A stretch of DNA of 64,000 nt from Corynebacterium sputi DSM 45148. Its GTDB lineage: Bacteria > Actinomycetota > Actinomycetes > Mycobacteriales > Mycobacteriaceae. The notes beneath the pieces were generated by a model, which was not told the DNA's origin, did not search any database, and was given only the letters and a program-made list of their open reading frames with translations. The translations under genes were made by a program, and so were the position numbers. Shown here in pieces: positions 27,662 to 36,623 of the stretch (position 1 is the first letter of the stretch; every line of letters begins with the position of its first letter). Location of the stretch: the NCBI RefSeq assembly GCF_000427865.1, contig NZ_ATYV01000001.1, positions 1 to 64,000 of the forward strand, written 5' to 3'.

Positions 27662-28489
27662 GTGCGCCAGAGCAGCAATCCGGCCTTCAATTCCCTGACC
27701 CAGACCGTGGCTCAGGACCAGTCCGCCGCCTATCAGCAGCAGCAGTACGGAGCTAGCCCGTATGGCCAGCCGGGTGCGCCTGCTGCTCAGGCTCCGTCCA
27801 ACGACCGCCCGATGACGATCGACGATGTGGTTCAGAAGACCGCGATCACGCTCTCGATCATCGTTGTCGGTGCAATCATTACTTACTTCATCGGCACCGT
27901 TAACCCAGGTCTGGCTATGATGCTGGCTGTCGTCGGTGCCATCGGTGGCCTCGTCGCAGTGCTGATTTCCGCCTTCGGCAAGAAGTACGGTTCTCCGACG
28001 ATCACCCTCGTGTACGCGGCCTTCGAAGGTCTCTTCGTTGGTGGCATTAGCTACATGTTCGCGAACGTCGTGGTTGCCGGCGAAGATGCCGGCGTCATGA
28101 TCGGACAGGCTGTCCTGGCCACCCTCGGTGTTTTCGGCGGCATGCTGTTCGTTTACAAGACCGGCGCTATCCGCGTCACCCCGAAGTTCACTCGCTTCAT
28201 GACCGGCGCCATCATCGGTGTCCTGGTCCTGGCCTTGGGTAACCTCCTGCTGGCTCTGTTCACCGGCGCCAGCCCGCTGCGTGACGGCGGCTTCATTGCC
28301 ATCGTTTTCTCGCTGGTCTGCATCGGCCTCGCATCGCTGAGCTTCCTGCTCGATTTCGATCAGGCTGACCGCCTCGTCCGCGCTGGCGCTCCGTCCCAGT
28401 ACGCCTGGGGCGTTGCCCTCGGCCTGGCTGTGACCCTGGTCTGGCTGTACACCGAGATCCTGCGCCTGCTGTCGTACTTCCGCGACTAG
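27662..28489 (+). CDS. Bax inhibitor-1/YccA family membrane protein
   Basis: 275-residue integral membrane protein of the bacterial Bax1-I (YbhL/YccA) family, with about seven hydrophobic segments from AITLSIIVVGAIITYFI to GVALGLAVTLVWLYTEIL. A Gln/Pro-rich cytoplasmic head (QQQQYGASPYGQPGAP) precedes them. The start chosen is GTG 27662 (VRQSSNPAFNSLTQ), with GAGGAAG upstream. Mycobacterial homologues begin with the same VR-SSNP-F-SL pattern, so the upstream open frame is not used. In other bacteria these proteins behave as proton-sensitive calcium leak channels; the role here is unproven. Confidence 0.85.
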   Translation: MRQSSNPAFNSLTQTVAQDQSAAYQQQQYGASPYGQPGAPAAQAPSNDRPMTIDDVVQKTAITLSIIVVGAIITYFIGTVNPGLAMMLAVVGAIGGLVAVLISAFGKKYGSPTITLVYAAFEGLFVGGISYMFANVVVAGEDAGVMIGQAVLATLGVFGGMLFVYKTGAIRVTPKFTRFMTGAIIGVLVLALGNLLLALFTGASPLRDGGFIAIVFSLVCIGLASLSFLLDFDQADRLVRAGAPSQYAWGVALGLAVTLVWLYTEILRLLSYFRD

Positions 28490-28515
28490 CACTACAGCGC
28501 TACTTACTCCTTCGA

Positions 28516-28548
28516 GCCCGCCCCGATTGTAGGGGCGGGCTTCGTTGT
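28516..28548 (+). terminator. Terminator after the Bax1-I gene
   Basis: The stem GCCCGCCCC (28516-28524) pairs with GGGGCGGGC (28532-28540) and is followed by TTCGTTGTGT. It lies 26 bases after the stop. Confidence 0.75.
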
Positions 28549-28566
28549 GTCCGGAGTTGGTCAACG

Positions 28567-28609
28567 AAAAAACCACCCCTCAGCGTGTCAACGCTGGGAG
28601 GTGGTTTTT
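28567..28609 (-). terminator. Terminator after greA (possibly bidirectional)
   Basis: A 17-position stem from AAAACCACCCC (28569 onward) to GGTGGTTTTT (28601-28609) carries one C/A mismatch and one G-T pair. A-runs on the left and T-runs on the right give it T tails in both directions. It sits 13 bases past the greA stop. Confidence 0.8.
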
Positions 28610-28622
28610 AGGCGGTGCGGTA

Positions 28623-29129
28623 CTAGCCCTCGAAGTTCGGGTCGTACGGCTCAGCCTTGATCAGGGTCACCGAGACCTGGTCGCCGCTCGGGGACTTGAA
28701 GGAGCGGGTCTCACCCTCCGATGCGCCGACCAGAGCCTTGCCCAGCGGGGAATCGGTGGAGTAGATCTCCAGGTTGGGGTTGTCGGAGTCAGCTCCGCGG
28801 GTACCGATCAGGAACGTCTCGATGTCGTCCTTGTCGCCGTCGTAGTAGACGTGCACGACGGTGCCGACCAGTGCCACACCGGATTCGGTCGGAGCCTCAC
28901 CGACGGTGGCGCGCTGCAGGAGATCTTCGAGGTAGCGAATGCGAGCCTCTTCCTGGCCCTGCTGCTCACGAGCGGCATCGTAGCCGGCGTTCTCCTTGAG
29001 GTCACCCTCTTCGCGGCGCTCGTTAATTTCGGCGGCGATAAGCGGACGGTTCTCGTACAGGTCGTCCAGTTCCGACTTGAGCTTGTCGTAGGCGTCCTGG
29101 GTCAGCCACGGGTTGTTCGAATCAGCCAT
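28623..29129 (-). CDS. greA: Transcription elongation factor GreA
   Basis: Secondary-channel factor (168 residues) that stimulates RNA polymerase to cleave backtracked transcripts. The N-terminal coiled coil contains [22 protein letters not shown], with the acidic tip residues typical of GreA. The C-terminal FKBP-like domain ends [17 protein letters not shown]. The start ATG 29129 is preceded by AGGAGA; longer in-frame starts to 29228 are not conserved-looking. It lies next to DUF4307 and mca, as in other corynebacteria. Confidence 0.95.
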   Translation of the reverse strand: MADSNNPWLTQDAYDKLKSELDDLYENRPLIAAEINERREEGDLKENAGYDAAREQQGQEEARIRYLEDLLQRATVGEAPTESGVALVGTVVHVYYDGDKDDIETFLIGTRGADSDNPNLEIYSTDSPLGKALVGASEGETRSFKSPSGDQVSVTLIKAEPYDPNFEG

Positions 29130-29269
29130 CGTCGTATCTCCTGGGTTGTCGGTCCGTTGCATAGTAAAAACGGCCCTGTAAGTGGGCCGCGATCCGACAC
29201 AGGATAGCACCGCGACAGGTGTTATCAAATGAGGCGCGCCTTAGGAGTCGGCCGAGGCTGACAGGCGTA

Positions 29270-29725
29270 CTAGGCGGCTGCGTCGCTCAGCATCGGAGGA
29301 ATATCGGTGGAGCAGCCGTAGACGTCGCCAGCGACAGCGACGTCACGGGTGTGGATCGGCACGTCCACGCGGACGGTTGACTCTTCGCTCGGCGGAATGA
29401 CCACGTCACGTCGGCCAACCTCGCCGTAGTCGTAGGCCATTGCGAAGATAATGCAGTAGGCCTCCTGAGACGGGTCGGAGCGGGTGACGTCGAGGGTGAA
29501 GATGAAGACGTCATCTTCGCGTTCGCCCTCCGCGCGGTCCCAGCCTGCGGCGCTCGCCGATACATCCGGTTCAGTCACGCGGCTGTACTGGATGAATGTG
29601 TAGGTCAGGCCCGCGATGATGGCGATGGCCAAACCTATGATGAGCAGTTTCCCGGTGGGGACTTTCCTCGTGTCGCCGTAACGCTCGTCCCGCTGGACGT
29701 CGTCCGTGGCGTTGCCTTCTGACAT
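29270..29725 (-). CDS. DUF4307 domain-containing membrane protein
   Basis: 151-residue protein with one membrane segment (LLIIGLAIAIIAGLTYTFI, ~26-44) and an extracytoplasmic beta-rich domain. DUF4307 blocks are visible as FTLDVTRSDPSQEAYCIIFAMAYDYGEVGRRDVVIPP, in parts. Two cysteines (in AYCIIF and YGCST) could form a disulfide. The start ATG 29725 (MSEGNATDDVQRDERYG) shows the family's RYG motif just before the membrane segment. Divergent from mca, the usual actinobacterial arrangement. Function is unknown. Confidence 0.85.
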   Translation of the reverse strand: MSEGNATDDVQRDERYGDTRKVPTGKLLIIGLAIAIIAGLTYTFIQYSRVTEPDVSASAAGWDRAEGEREDDVFIFTLDVTRSDPSQEAYCIIFAMAYDYGEVGRRDVVIPPSEESTVRVDVPIHTRDVAVAGDVYGCSTDIPPMLSDAAA

Positions 29726-29806
29726 GGCCCCTACAGTATCCGAACCGATTGTCCCGGCAGGACACGGGGGCCGTAGACTGGTCAATGCATATTCGGAGGG
29801 AGTTCG

Positions 29807-30706
29807 ATGGGTTTTCGGTTGATGGCGGTACACGCGCATCCGGACGACGAGTCGTCAAAGGGTGCAGCGACCATGGCCCGGTACGCCGCAGAGGGCCACG
29901 AAGTCATGGTGGTCACCTGTACTGGTGGTGAGCGCGGTTCGATCCTGAACCCTGCAATGGAGAGGCCGGATGTCCTGGCGGACATGGTCGGTACCCGTAC
30001 CCGGGAGATGGCCGAGGCCGCCGAGATTCTTGGAGTGGAGCACCGCTGGCTGGGCTTCACCGATTCCGGCCTGCCTGAGGGCAAGCCGGTTCCGGTTCTG
30101 CCGGAAGGCTGCTTCGCGCGGGAGAACATCGACGTCGCAGTGCGTCCGTTGGTTCAGCTGATCCGCGAGTTCCGCCCGCACGTGATGATTACGTATGACG
30201 AGAACGGTGGCTACCCGCACCCGGACCACATCATGACGCACATCATTTCTGTGCGTGCATGGAATGAAGCCGCCTCGGACGAGAACCCGGGGCTTGGCTC
30301 TCCGTGGTCGATCCAGAAGATGTACTACACGCACGGTTTCATCCGGAGTCGTTTGGAGCTTCTTGACGGGCACTACCGGGACAAGGGCGAGCCCTCACCG
30401 CTTGGTGAGGCAATGGCCAGGTGGCGTGGGACCGGGGACATCATGACCCGAGTGACCACGCAGGTTCCTTGTGGTGAGTACTTCGGACATCGGGATCGGG
30501 CACTGATCGCCCACGCGACACAGATCGATCCGAACGGCCCGTTTTTCGCTGTGCCGTTGGAAGTGCAACAGTCGGTATGGCCCACCGAGGAATTTGAACT
30601 GGCGCGGACCCGCGTCCGTACCACGGTCCCGGAGAACGATCTTTTCGCCGGATGCATCCCGGACGAGCAGTGGCTGGCTGAAGGCGCCGGCGCTGAGAAG
30701 GAGTAG
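29807..30706 (+). CDS. mca: Mycothiol S-conjugate amidase
   Basis: Zinc amidase (299 residues) that cleaves mycothiol-toxin conjugates to a mercapturic acid and GlcN-Ins, part of thiol-based detoxification. The metal-binding AHPDDE is at residues 10-15, with a second histidine in PHPDHIMTH. Other marks are [11 protein letters not shown] and [12 protein letters not shown]. The length and the GSILNPAM block fit Mca rather than the related deacetylase MshB. The start ATG 29807 has CGGAGGGAG upstream. The gene immediately downstream encodes a small membrane protein, 6 bases away. Confidence 0.92.
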   Translation: MGFRLMAVHAHPDDESSKGAATMARYAAEGHEVMVVTCTGGERGSILNPAMERPDVLADMVGTRTREMAEAAEILGVEHRWLGFTDSGLPEGKPVPVLPEGCFARENIDVAVRPLVQLIREFRPHVMITYDENGGYPHPDHIMTHIISVRAWNEAASDENPGLGSPWSIQKMYYTHGFIRSRLELLDGHYRDKGEPSPLGEAMARWRGTGDIMTRVTTQVPCGEYFGHRDRALIAHATQIDPNGPFFAVPLEVQQSVWPTEEFELARTRVRTTVPENDLFAGCIPDEQWLAEGAGAEKE

Positions 30707-30712
30707 TTGGAC

Positions 30713-31078
30713 ATGTACGAGGTCGTTGACTTCATCGCACAGAACCCGGTCGGTCCCCGCGGCGCGGACTTTGGTAAGGGCTCGCCGATCGGCTTGTTCA
30801 TGCTGGTCCTGCTCCTGTTCGTCGTCCTGTTGGTCGGCTGGGACCTCTCTCGCAGGCTCAAGCGCCAGCGCATTCGTCGCGTGTACGCCGAAACGCACGG
30901 CATCGATCCGTTCGATATCCAGAAGATCGACGAGTCGATCCAGGCGGACGTGGCCAACCGACGTGCCGGTGGAACCGCCGCTGCAGCGCCGTCGGCTGCG
31001 ATAAGTGTTGAGGAAACAGAGGCTCCTGAACAGCCAGTCACTGATCGTGACGAGCCGGACGCAGATCCTGGCAGATAG
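30713..31078 (+). CDS. Small single-pass membrane protein downstream of mca
   Basis: 121-residue protein with one strong membrane segment (IGLFMLVLLLFVVLLVGWDL, ~26-45), then a basic stretch (SRRLKRQRIRRVY) that should be cytoplasmic. An acidic, Ala/Pro-rich disordered tail follows. AAGGAG lies upstream of ATG 30713; a TTG at 30707 is in frame. It starts just after the mca stop and shares its terminator, so it is co-transcribed with mca. Family not recognised; position after mca is conserved in corynebacteria as far as I recall. Confidence 0.75.
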   Translation: MYEVVDFIAQNPVGPRGADFGKGSPIGLFMLVLLLFVVLLVGWDLSRRLKRQRIRRVYAETHGIDPFDIQKIDESIQADVANRRAGGTAAAAPSAAISVEETEAPEQPVTDRDEPDADPGR

Positions 31079-31093
31079 CGGACTTCCCGCTGG

Positions 31094-31133
31094 TGGCGCT
31101 CGACTCTCATGGGTCGGGCGCCATTTTCTTTTG
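31094..31133 (+). terminator. Terminator of the mca unit
   Basis: An 11-bp stem, TGGCGCTCGAC (31094-31104) with GTCGGGCGCCA (31113-31123, one G-T pair), is followed directly by TTTTCTTTTG. Confidence 0.9.
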
Positions 31134-31177
31134 CCAATCTTTTGCGGTCTGTGTCACATCCAGTTATTGTTCTACTC

Positions 31178-31219
31178 ATGCAGACATGGCGATTTTATTT
31201 TGACGGGGCTCCGGTGTGA
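31178..31219 (+). CDS. aroR: Leader peptide of the DAHP synthase attenuator
   Basis: 13-codon frame reading M-Q-T-W-R-F-Y-F-D-G-A-P-V then TGA. Four of its codons (W, F, Y, F at 31187-31201) specify all three aromatic amino acids. It ends within the 5' arm of an 11-bp hairpin and 36 bases before a terminator hairpin, all upstream of a DAHP synthase gene. This is the layout of ribosome-mediated attenuation. An analogous leader named aroR has, to my recollection, been described before the DAHP synthase gene aroF in C. glutamicum; the name is given on that basis. No strong ribosome binding site is visible upstream. Confidence 0.85.
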   Translation: MQTWRFYFDGAPV

Positions 31220-31290
31220 ACCCCTGATTTCGTCATTTCCACTGCACCGGAGCCCAAGGCAGCACCCCATTCGAGGGGGCTGCCTTTTTG
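31206..31290 (+). promoter_or_regulatory. Transcription attenuator upstream of aroF
   Basis: Hairpin 1 pairs GGGCTCCGGTG (31206-31216) with CACCGGAGCCC (31245-31255), 11 bp, and overlaps the end of the leader peptide. Immediately after it a terminator pairs AAGGCAGC-A-CCCC (31256-31268) with GGGGGCTGCCTT (31275-31286), loop ATTCGA, ending in TTTTT. A possible competing pairing is GGGGCT (31205-31210) with AGC-A-CCCC in the terminator 5' arm. Which structure is the antiterminator is not settled by eye. The expected effect is read-through into aroF when aromatic aminoacyl-tRNAs are scarce. Confidence 0.8.
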
Positions 31291-31362
31291 CGTTCCCGGT
31301 GCAGGTGAGGCCGGGGGCGCGACGGCCCACCGCCCCCTGATCCAGTTCCCGAAAGGCCTCTG

Positions 31363-32445
31363 ATGACCCCTCCGACTTCCCTCGACAACCCGGCATCGAC
31401 TTCTAACCGTCGTGTCGTCCGGTTCCACTCGCTGCCGTCCCCGCAGGAGCTCCAAGACCAGATCCCGATGAGCGCAGCGCAGCTCGAGGCTGTCGAGTCC
31501 TCCCGCCAGGACATCGCCCAGGTTGTTGCTAACGAAGATGATCGCCTGCTTGTCGTGGCCGGGCCCTGCTCCGTCCACGACCCGGAGGCAGCACTGGACT
31601 ACGCACGTCGCCTGAAGAAGGTCTCCGATGAGCTTTCCGACGACCTACTCGTGGTCATGCGCGTTTACTTCGAGAAGCCCCGCACCACTGTTGGTTGGAA
31701 GGGCCTGATCAACGATCCGCGGATGGATGGCTCGAACATGATCGTCGAGGGTCTGGAGACTGCTCGAAATCTGCTTCTCGACGTTCTCGATATCGGCCTT
31801 CCCGTCGGCTGCGAATTCCTCGAGCCGAACTCCCCGCAGTACATCGCTGACGCAGTGTCCTGGGGTGCCATCGGTGCCCGCACCACCGAATCGCAGGTGC
31901 ACCGTCAGCTCGCTTCGGGTCTGTCGATGCCGATCGGATTCAAGAATGGCACCGACGGCAACGTCCAGGTCGCTGTCGATTCGCTGGTCTCTGCGGCGAA
32001 CCCGCACGTGTTCTTCGGCATGGATGACCACGGCGACGCAGCCGTGGTGGAGACCGCCGGCAACCAGAATTGCCACATCATTCTCCGCGGCGGCACCCGT
32101 GGGCCGAACTACAAAAAGGCCGACATTGCCTCGGCACTGGCACGTCTGGACGCCGTCGGTCTGCCGCAGTCGCTCATGGTCGATGCGTCCCACGCCAACT
32201 CCGGCAAGTCCGAGGTCAAGCAGGCCGAGGTCATTCGTGAGCTCGCTGATCAGATCGCCGCAGGTGATGACGGAATCGACGGCATCATGATGGAATCCTT
32301 CATCGTCAGCGGCGCGCAGAAGGCTCCCAATGGTCGCGAGGGTCTCACTTACGGACAGTCCGTCACCGACGCATGCATCGGTTGGGATGATTCTGAGGTG
32401 CTCCTGCGCGAACTGGCCCAGGCTGTTCGCGCCCGCCGGAACTGA
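31363..32445 (+). CDS. aroF: 3-deoxy-7-phosphoheptulonate synthase, class I
   Basis: DAHP synthase condensing phosphoenolpyruvate and erythrose-4-phosphate, the first step of the shikimate pathway (360 residues). Class I (AroFGH) marks are VVAGPCSVHDPEAAL, MRVYFEKPRTTVGWKGLINDP and LMVDASHANSGK, with metal and substrate ligands C, H, E and D conserved in these blocks. C. glutamicum has a class I enzyme under the name aroF and a class II enzyme elsewhere; this is the class I form. Start ATG 31363 follows the attenuator. The prenyl transferase gene follows 19 bases downstream. Confidence 0.93.
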   Translation: MTPPTSLDNPASTSNRRVVRFHSLPSPQELQDQIPMSAAQLEAVESSRQDIAQVVANEDDRLLVVAGPCSVHDPEAALDYARRLKKVSDELSDDLLVVMRVYFEKPRTTVGWKGLINDPRMDGSNMIVEGLETARNLLLDVLDIGLPVGCEFLEPNSPQYIADAVSWGAIGARTTESQVHRQLASGLSMPIGFKNGTDGNVQVAVDSLVSAANPHVFFGMDDHGDAAVVETAGNQNCHIILRGGTRGPNYKKADIASALARLDAVGLPQSLMVDASHANSGKSEVKQAEVIRELADQIAAGDDGIDGIMMESFIVSGAQKAPNGREGLTYGQSVTDACIGWDDSEVLLRELAQAVRARRN

Positions 32446-32464
32446 CACCCGGTAAGCTAAGTCC

Positions 32465-33265
32465 GTGCATTTTCGTCGGCTGCCCCAGTACCTCTCCAAT
32501 GCGGTCGGGCGGGTCCTCTACCCGATCTACGAGCGGCGCCTTGTCGCCTCGCTCGAGGGGAAGCCGCGTCCGTACCACGTGGCGTTGATGGCTGATGGAA
32601 ACCGACGGTGGGCCCGCGAGGCCGGGTTCACCGATGTCAGCCATGGACACCGGGTCGGTGCCCGGAAGATCGCTGAGGTTGTCGGTTGGTGCCAGGAGCA
32701 GGGCGTCGAGTTGATGACGATCTACCTCCTGTCGACCGAGAATCTTGGACGGACCAATGACGAGCTGGATCTCCTGTTCGAAATCATCGGCGACGTGGTC
32801 GATGAACTGGCGACCACCGGTGACAACATCCGCCTGCGCATGGTGGGGCACCTCGAACTGCTTCCCGACGCCATGGCTGCCCGTCTCCGCCGCGACGAAG
32901 TCCTGACAGCAGCCAACACTGGCATTCAGGTGAACATCGCCGTCGGGTATGGCGGACGCCAAGAAATTGTCGATGCGGTGAAGAGGATCATCGGCGACGA
33001 ACTAGAGGCAGGTCACCAGGCGGCGGAGTTGGCTGAGGCCATCACTCCGGAGGCGATCTCCGACCGGCTGTACACCTCCGGTCAGCCGGACCCGGACCTG
33101 GTGATCCGAACCTCGGGGGAGCAGCGGTTGTCCGGCTTCCTCCTCTGGCAGTCCGCGTATTCGGAGATCTGGTTCACCGATACATACTGGCCTGCGTTCC
33201 GCCGGGTCGATTTGCTCCGAGCTCTTCGTGATTTCGCGAATAGGTCGCGGAGGTTTGGGAAGTAG
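32465..33265 (+). CDS. uppS: Isoprenyl transferase (cis-prenyl, short-chain Z-FPP synthase type)
   Basis: Cis-prenyltransferase of 266 residues. The catalytic aspartate lies in VALMADGNRRWARE (~residues 39-52), followed by GHRVGARKI, TIYLLSTENLGR and the C-terminal DLVIRTSGEQRLSGFLLWQSAYSEIWF. Actinobacteria carry two copies: a decaprenyl diphosphate synthase beside recO and era, and a short-chain Z-farnesyl diphosphate synthase (Rv1086 type). The place next to coaA and glyA, matching Rv1086, and the N-terminal YLSNAVGRVLYPIYE suggest the latter. Start GTG 32465. The product feeds decaprenyl phosphate carriers of envelope synthesis. Confidence 0.88.
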   Translation: MHFRRLPQYLSNAVGRVLYPIYERRLVASLEGKPRPYHVALMADGNRRWAREAGFTDVSHGHRVGARKIAEVVGWCQEQGVELMTIYLLSTENLGRTNDELDLLFEIIGDVVDELATTGDNIRLRMVGHLELLPDAMAARLRRDEVLTAANTGIQVNIAVGYGGRQEIVDAVKRIIGDELEAGHQAAELAEAITPEAISDRLYTSGQPDPDLVIRTSGEQRLSGFLLWQSAYSEIWFTDTYWPAFRRVDLLRALRDFANRSRRFGK

Positions 33266-33277
33266 GCGTCGGGAAGC
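33266..33277. repeat. Dispersed 12-base word GCGTCGGGAAGC (representative copy)
   Basis: This copy begins on the base after the uppS stop codon. Exact copies on the plus strand start at 371, 19029, 33266, 35667 and 42219. Exact copies on the minus strand occupy 6396-6407, 21895-21906, 25192-25203 and 32860-32871. One-mismatch copies start at 8244 and 25630 (plus) and 10403 (minus). About half lie in short intergenic gaps close to stop codons. Several others are inside coding frames. Confidence 0.7.
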
Positions 33278-33284
33278 GATGCTT

Positions 33285-34223
33285 TTAGAGCTTGCGCATG
33301 CGCAAGCGATCGATGCTGTGGTTAGACCCCTTGCGCATCACCAGTGATGCTCGCACGCGCGTCGGCAGGATGTTCTCCACCAGGTTGGGGAGATTGACCG
33401 TCTGCCAGATTCTTCGAGCCTGAGCGGTCGCGTCTTCATCACTGAGTTCGGCGAAATGCGCGAAGTGTGCGCCCGGAGCCTGGAATGCGGTGTGGCGCAG
33501 TTCGAGGAAGCGGTCGATGTACCACTGCTCGATGTCGTCCTTGTGGGCGTCTACGTAGACAGAGAAGTCGAACAAGTCACTGACCATCAGCATCGGGCCG
33601 GTCTGCAGAACGTTGAGGCCCTCCAAGATGAGGATGTCTGGCTGGTCAACGTTGATGTGCTCGTCCGGGATGCGGTCGTACAGAGTATGCGAGTAAATCG
33701 GCGCCGGCACATTGCGAGCGCCAGACTTCACCGCCGTGACAAACCGCATTAGCGCGCGCTGGTCGTAGGACTCTGGGAAACCCTTGCGGCCCATGATGCG
33801 CCGCCGGTTAAGTTCGGCGGCAGGGAAAAGGAAACCATCCGTGGTGACCAGTTCCACCCGGGGATTGGTGTCCCAACGCTCCAGCAGCACCTGCAGCAGA
33901 CGAGCAGTGGTGGATTTACCGACGGCGACAGAACCCGCCACACCGATAATGAACGGCACGTTGCGGTGCTCAGATTCTCCAAGGAAGGTCGAGGTCGTGC
34001 GATTGAGCTCACGATGCGCCTGGACCCGCAAATGGATGAGACGGGAGAGGGGGAGATATACCTCCGCGACCTCTTCCAAGTCGATGTTTTCACCCAAGCC
34101 TCGTAGCCGCGCGAGCTCCGATTCAGTGAGCACCTGCGGCATCGACTCCCGGAGTTCCCGCCACTGGGAGCGGTTGAACTCAAGGTACGGACTGGGTGCC
34201 TGCGGGCGTGACATGGTCTCCAT
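33285..34223 (-). CDS. coaA: Pantothenate kinase, type I (CoaA)
   Basis: Phosphorylates pantothenate, the committed step of coenzyme A synthesis (312 residues). The P-loop is [15 protein letters not shown], followed by [10 protein letters not shown] and ILEGLNVLQ, which mark the prokaryotic type I enzyme. The C-terminus ([16 protein letters not shown]) contains the palindrome GCTTGCG-CATG-CGCAAGC (33290-33307) and is convergent with uppS. The start ATG 34223 has an alternative ATG at 34214 ([13 protein letters not shown]). It is divergent from glyA. Confidence 0.95.
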   Translation of the reverse strand: METMSRPQAPSPYLEFNRSQWRELRESMPQVLTESELARLRGLGENIDLEEVAEVYLPLSRLIHLRVQAHRELNRTTSTFLGESEHRNVPFIIGVAGSVAVGKSTTARLLQVLLERWDTNPRVELVTTDGFLFPAAELNRRRIMGRKGFPESYDQRALMRFVTAVKSGARNVPAPIYSHTLYDRIPDEHINVDQPDILILEGLNVLQTGPMLMVSDLFDFSVYVDAHKDDIEQWYIDRFLELRHTAFQAPGAHFAHFAELSDEDATAQARRIWQTVNLPNLVENILPTRVRASLVMRKGSNHSIDRLRMRKL

Positions 34224-34318
34224 TGTGCAACTAACTGACGCCGTAGTAGGTCACCGGGGCAGTGAAGGGTTAGCATGTATGCGTCTCCGCCGCATGAACT
34301 GAAAGGTTTTGGCCATTC

Positions 34319-35620
34319 ATGACCGTCTCACCGAGTGACGACTCCCGCTACACGCCGCTGAACGAACTCGACCCGGACCTGGCAGCCGCCATGGCTGGTG
34401 AACTGGGTCGCCAGCGCGACACCCTCGAGATGATCGCGTCCGAGAACTTCGTTCCGCGCGCCGTGTTGCAGGCCCAGGGTTCCGTCCTGACGAATAAGTA
34501 CGCAGAAGGCTACCCCGGGCGCCGTTACTACGGTGGCTGCGAGAACGTCGACATTGTCGAGGACATCGCCCGCGACCGCGCTAAGTCCCTCTTCGGTGCT
34601 GAGTTCGCCAACGTCCAGCCGCACTCGGGTGCACAGGCCAACGCCGCCGTGCTCCACGCGCTGATCAACGCCGGCGATCGCATCATGGGCCTGGATCTGG
34701 CCCACGGTGGTCATCTCACCCACGGCATGAAGCTCAACTTCTCCGGCAAGCTCTACAACGTCTCCGCCTACGGCGTGGATCCGGAAACCATGCGTATCGA
34801 CATGGACAAGGTCCGTGAGCAGGCACTGGCAGAGCGTCCCGACGTCATCATCGCCGGCTGGTCCGCCTACCCGCGCCACCTGGACTTCGAGGCATTTCGC
34901 GCCATCGCCGACGAGGTCGGCGCCAAGCTGTGGACCGACATGGCTCACTTCGCCGGTCTCGTTGCTGCCGGAATCCACCCGTCGCCGGTGCCGTACTCGG
35001 ATGTTGTGTCCTCCACCGTGCACAAGACCCTCGGTGGACCGCGCTCCGGTCTGATCCTGGCGAAGCAGGAGTGGGCCAAGAAGCTCAATTCCGCAGTCTT
35101 CCCGGGTCAGCAGGGCGGACCACTCATGCATGTCATCGCAGGCAAGGCAGTCACCTTCAAGATCGCCGGCACCGAAGAGTTCAAGAACCGCCAGGAGCGC
35201 ACCCTTGAAGGCGCCCGCATCCTGGCTGAGCGTCTGGTCTCTGAGGACACCAAGGCCGCTGGCGTCGATGTCCTCACCGGCGGCACCGACGTCCACCTCG
35301 TCCTCGCGGACCTGCGCAACTCCGAGCTCAACGGCCAGGAGGCAGAGGACCTGCTCCACGAGGTCGGCATCACCGTCAACCGCAACGCCGTGCCGTTCGA
35401 CCCGCGCCCGCCGATGGTCACCTCCGGCCTGCGTATTGGTACCCCGGCACTGGCAACCCGCGGCTTCGATGCCAAGGCTTTCGAAGAGGTCGCCGATGTC
35501 ATCGGCACCGCCCTCGCCGCCGGCAAGGCTGCTGACACCGCAGCGCTGCGTGCCCGCGTCACCAAGCTGACCGAGGAGTTCCCGCTGTACGACGGCCTCG
35601 AAGAGTGGCCCCTCGTCTAA
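34319..35620 (+). CDS. glyA: Serine hydroxymethyltransferase
   Basis: PLP enzyme interconverting serine and glycine and supplying one-carbon units to tetrahydrofolate (433 residues). The N-terminal [14 protein letters not shown] and [15 protein letters not shown] motifs are present. The PLP-binding lysine lies in [14 protein letters not shown]. The C-terminal [15 protein letters not shown] block is intact. AAAGG lies upstream of ATG 34319. A terminator follows 25 bases after the stop. Codon choice is highly biased, as for abundant enzymes. Confidence 0.97.
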   Translation: MTVSPSDDSRYTPLNELDPDLAAAMAGELGRQRDTLEMIASENFVPRAVLQAQGSVLTNKYAEGYPGRRYYGGCENVDIVEDIARDRAKSLFGAEFANVQPHSGAQANAAVLHALINAGDRIMGLDLAHGGHLTHGMKLNFSGKLYNVSAYGVDPETMRIDMDKVREQALAERPDVIIAGWSAYPRHLDFEAFRAIADEVGAKLWTDMAHFAGLVAAGIHPSPVPYSDVVSSTVHKTLGGPRSGLILAKQEWAKKLNSAVFPGQQGGPLMHVIAGKAVTFKIAGTEEFKNRQERTLEGARILAERLVSEDTKAAGVDVLTGGTDVHLVLADLRNSELNGQEAEDLLHEVGITVNRNAVPFDPRPPMVTSGLRIGTPALATRGFDAKAFEEVADVIGTALAAGKAADTAALRARVTKLTEEFPLYDGLEEWPLV

Positions 35621-35645
35621 CGCACTTCTGCGGCAGGCAGACTGG

Positions 35646-35686
35646 CCCCGCTTTCGGATGCTTTTAGCGTCGGGAAGCGGGGTTTT
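35646..35686 (+). terminator. Terminator after glyA
   Basis: CCCCGCTT (35646-35653) pairs with AAGCGGGG (35675-35682) and is followed by TTTT. The loop contains a copy of the dispersed 12-base word running into the 3' arm. A perfect 16-bp palindrome GGGCGCTGCAGCGCCC lies just downstream (35699-35714). Confidence 0.7.
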
Positions 35687-35897
35687 CTGCTGCCTAGGGG
35701 GCGCTGCAGCGCCCACGCCGGGACTGTGCCCCCTTTTCGGTTTTACACTCCGACACAGAACCCCCTTCTTGAAATGATGGGATCTCAATATTTGCTGGTC
35801 AGGGCGGTGAGAGGTTTCGTGTGCTGACATGAAAAGGGGGAGTTGTCACCGCGGGCACAAACGAAAGGAGGGCAGAGTCCCTGTGGTGATTGTCGGA

Positions 35898-36623
35898 TCA
35901 TGGGTTAAGGACGCCGGTGACGCGCCAGCGATCATCCGGAGACGAGTACCAGGCACCGATGTTGTTCTCATCGAAGGTCTCAAACCACCACTGGCCAACG
36001 TCGACGCAATTGCGCCGGCCAGAGGTGATCACTTCCTCATACACAGCCGTGTCACCCTGGAATCCCTGCAAGGTGAGAGTGCCGGAGCAGCCCAGTGACG
36101 GAAATTCGATCGTCGAGCCGCTCGGGCTGAACGACATATTGATCTGGTAATCCTTGTCGGCGGTTAGTCCGCTGAGGTCTTCCTGGTGGAAGCTGCCGGA
36201 GTAACTGCCTTCGGTGGGCAGGCGGTAGTCGGATGCGTCGCCGGAGTCGCCCGTGAAAGGCTGCTGCTGAATGTTGTCGATGGCCTCAGGCGTGAAGGTA
36301 CCGCCCGTGCCACCACCCGAGGTCACATCTGCCGGATCAACATAGAGGGCCGGGAAGCTGTCTGCACTCGACGCGCCGGTCAGCGCACGGAACGCGAAGA
36401 AGCCGCCGACCGCCAGCGCTGCGATCAGGACGATAACGAGGAATAGAACCAGCCAGATGCGCCGGGACTTGCGGGGCTTGCCGGAAGGCGGCGGGTAGGG
36501 CGGGGGATACTGGCCAACGGGTGGCATTTCGGACGTGCTGGGCCCGGATGAGTCGGGGAGGGACCAACCTCCGGAGCCGTTGCCTGGATATGTCATCGGG
36601 TCACCATCGCTCGGAGGAGTCAT
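35898..36623 (-). CDS. Proline-rich-headed single-pass membrane protein of unknown function
   Basis: 241-residue protein. A cytoplasmic head rich in Pro/Gly/Ser (VGQYPPPYPPPSGK) and a basic stop (PRKSRR) precede one membrane segment (IWLVLFLVIVLIAALAVGGFFAF). The extracytoplasmic domain has blocks such as YSGSFHQEDLSG and LGCSGTLTLQGF, with two cysteines (LGCSG, RRNCVDVG) that may pair. The layout is common among actinobacterial envelope proteins. The start is uncertain: ATG 36623 (MTPPSDGDP), ATG 36596 (MTYPGNGSGG) and TTG 36686 are all in frame. A short frame overlaps the first of these by ATGA (see next entry). Confidence 0.7.
   Translation of the reverse strand: MTPPSDGDPMTYPGNGSGGWSLPDSSGPSTSEMPPVGQYPPPYPPPSGKPRKSRRIWLVLFLVIVLIAALAVGGFFAFRALTGASSADSFPALYVDPADVTSGGGTGGTFTPEAIDNIQQQPFTGDSGDASDYRLPTEGSYSGSFHQEDLSGLTADKDYQINMSFSPSGSTIEFPSLGCSGTLTLQGFQGDTAVYEEVITSGRRNCVDVGQWWFETFDENNIGAWYSSPDDRWRVTGVLNP

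Noticed and set aside
33290..33307. Perfect palindrome GCTTGCGCATGCGCAAGC as a separate operator
   Set aside because: It encodes the last residues of coaA and may at most form a termination hairpin; there is no T-run directly after it, so I did not list it as a site.
34328..35830. 500-residue open frame opposite glyA
   Set aside because: Same pattern of a shadow frame in a highly codon-biased gene; no family motif.
35829..36098. 89-residue plus-strand frame with AAAGGAGG inside it
   Set aside because: Most of it is antisense to the membrane protein gene, and the ribosome-binding-like sequence leads to frames with no recognisable product.
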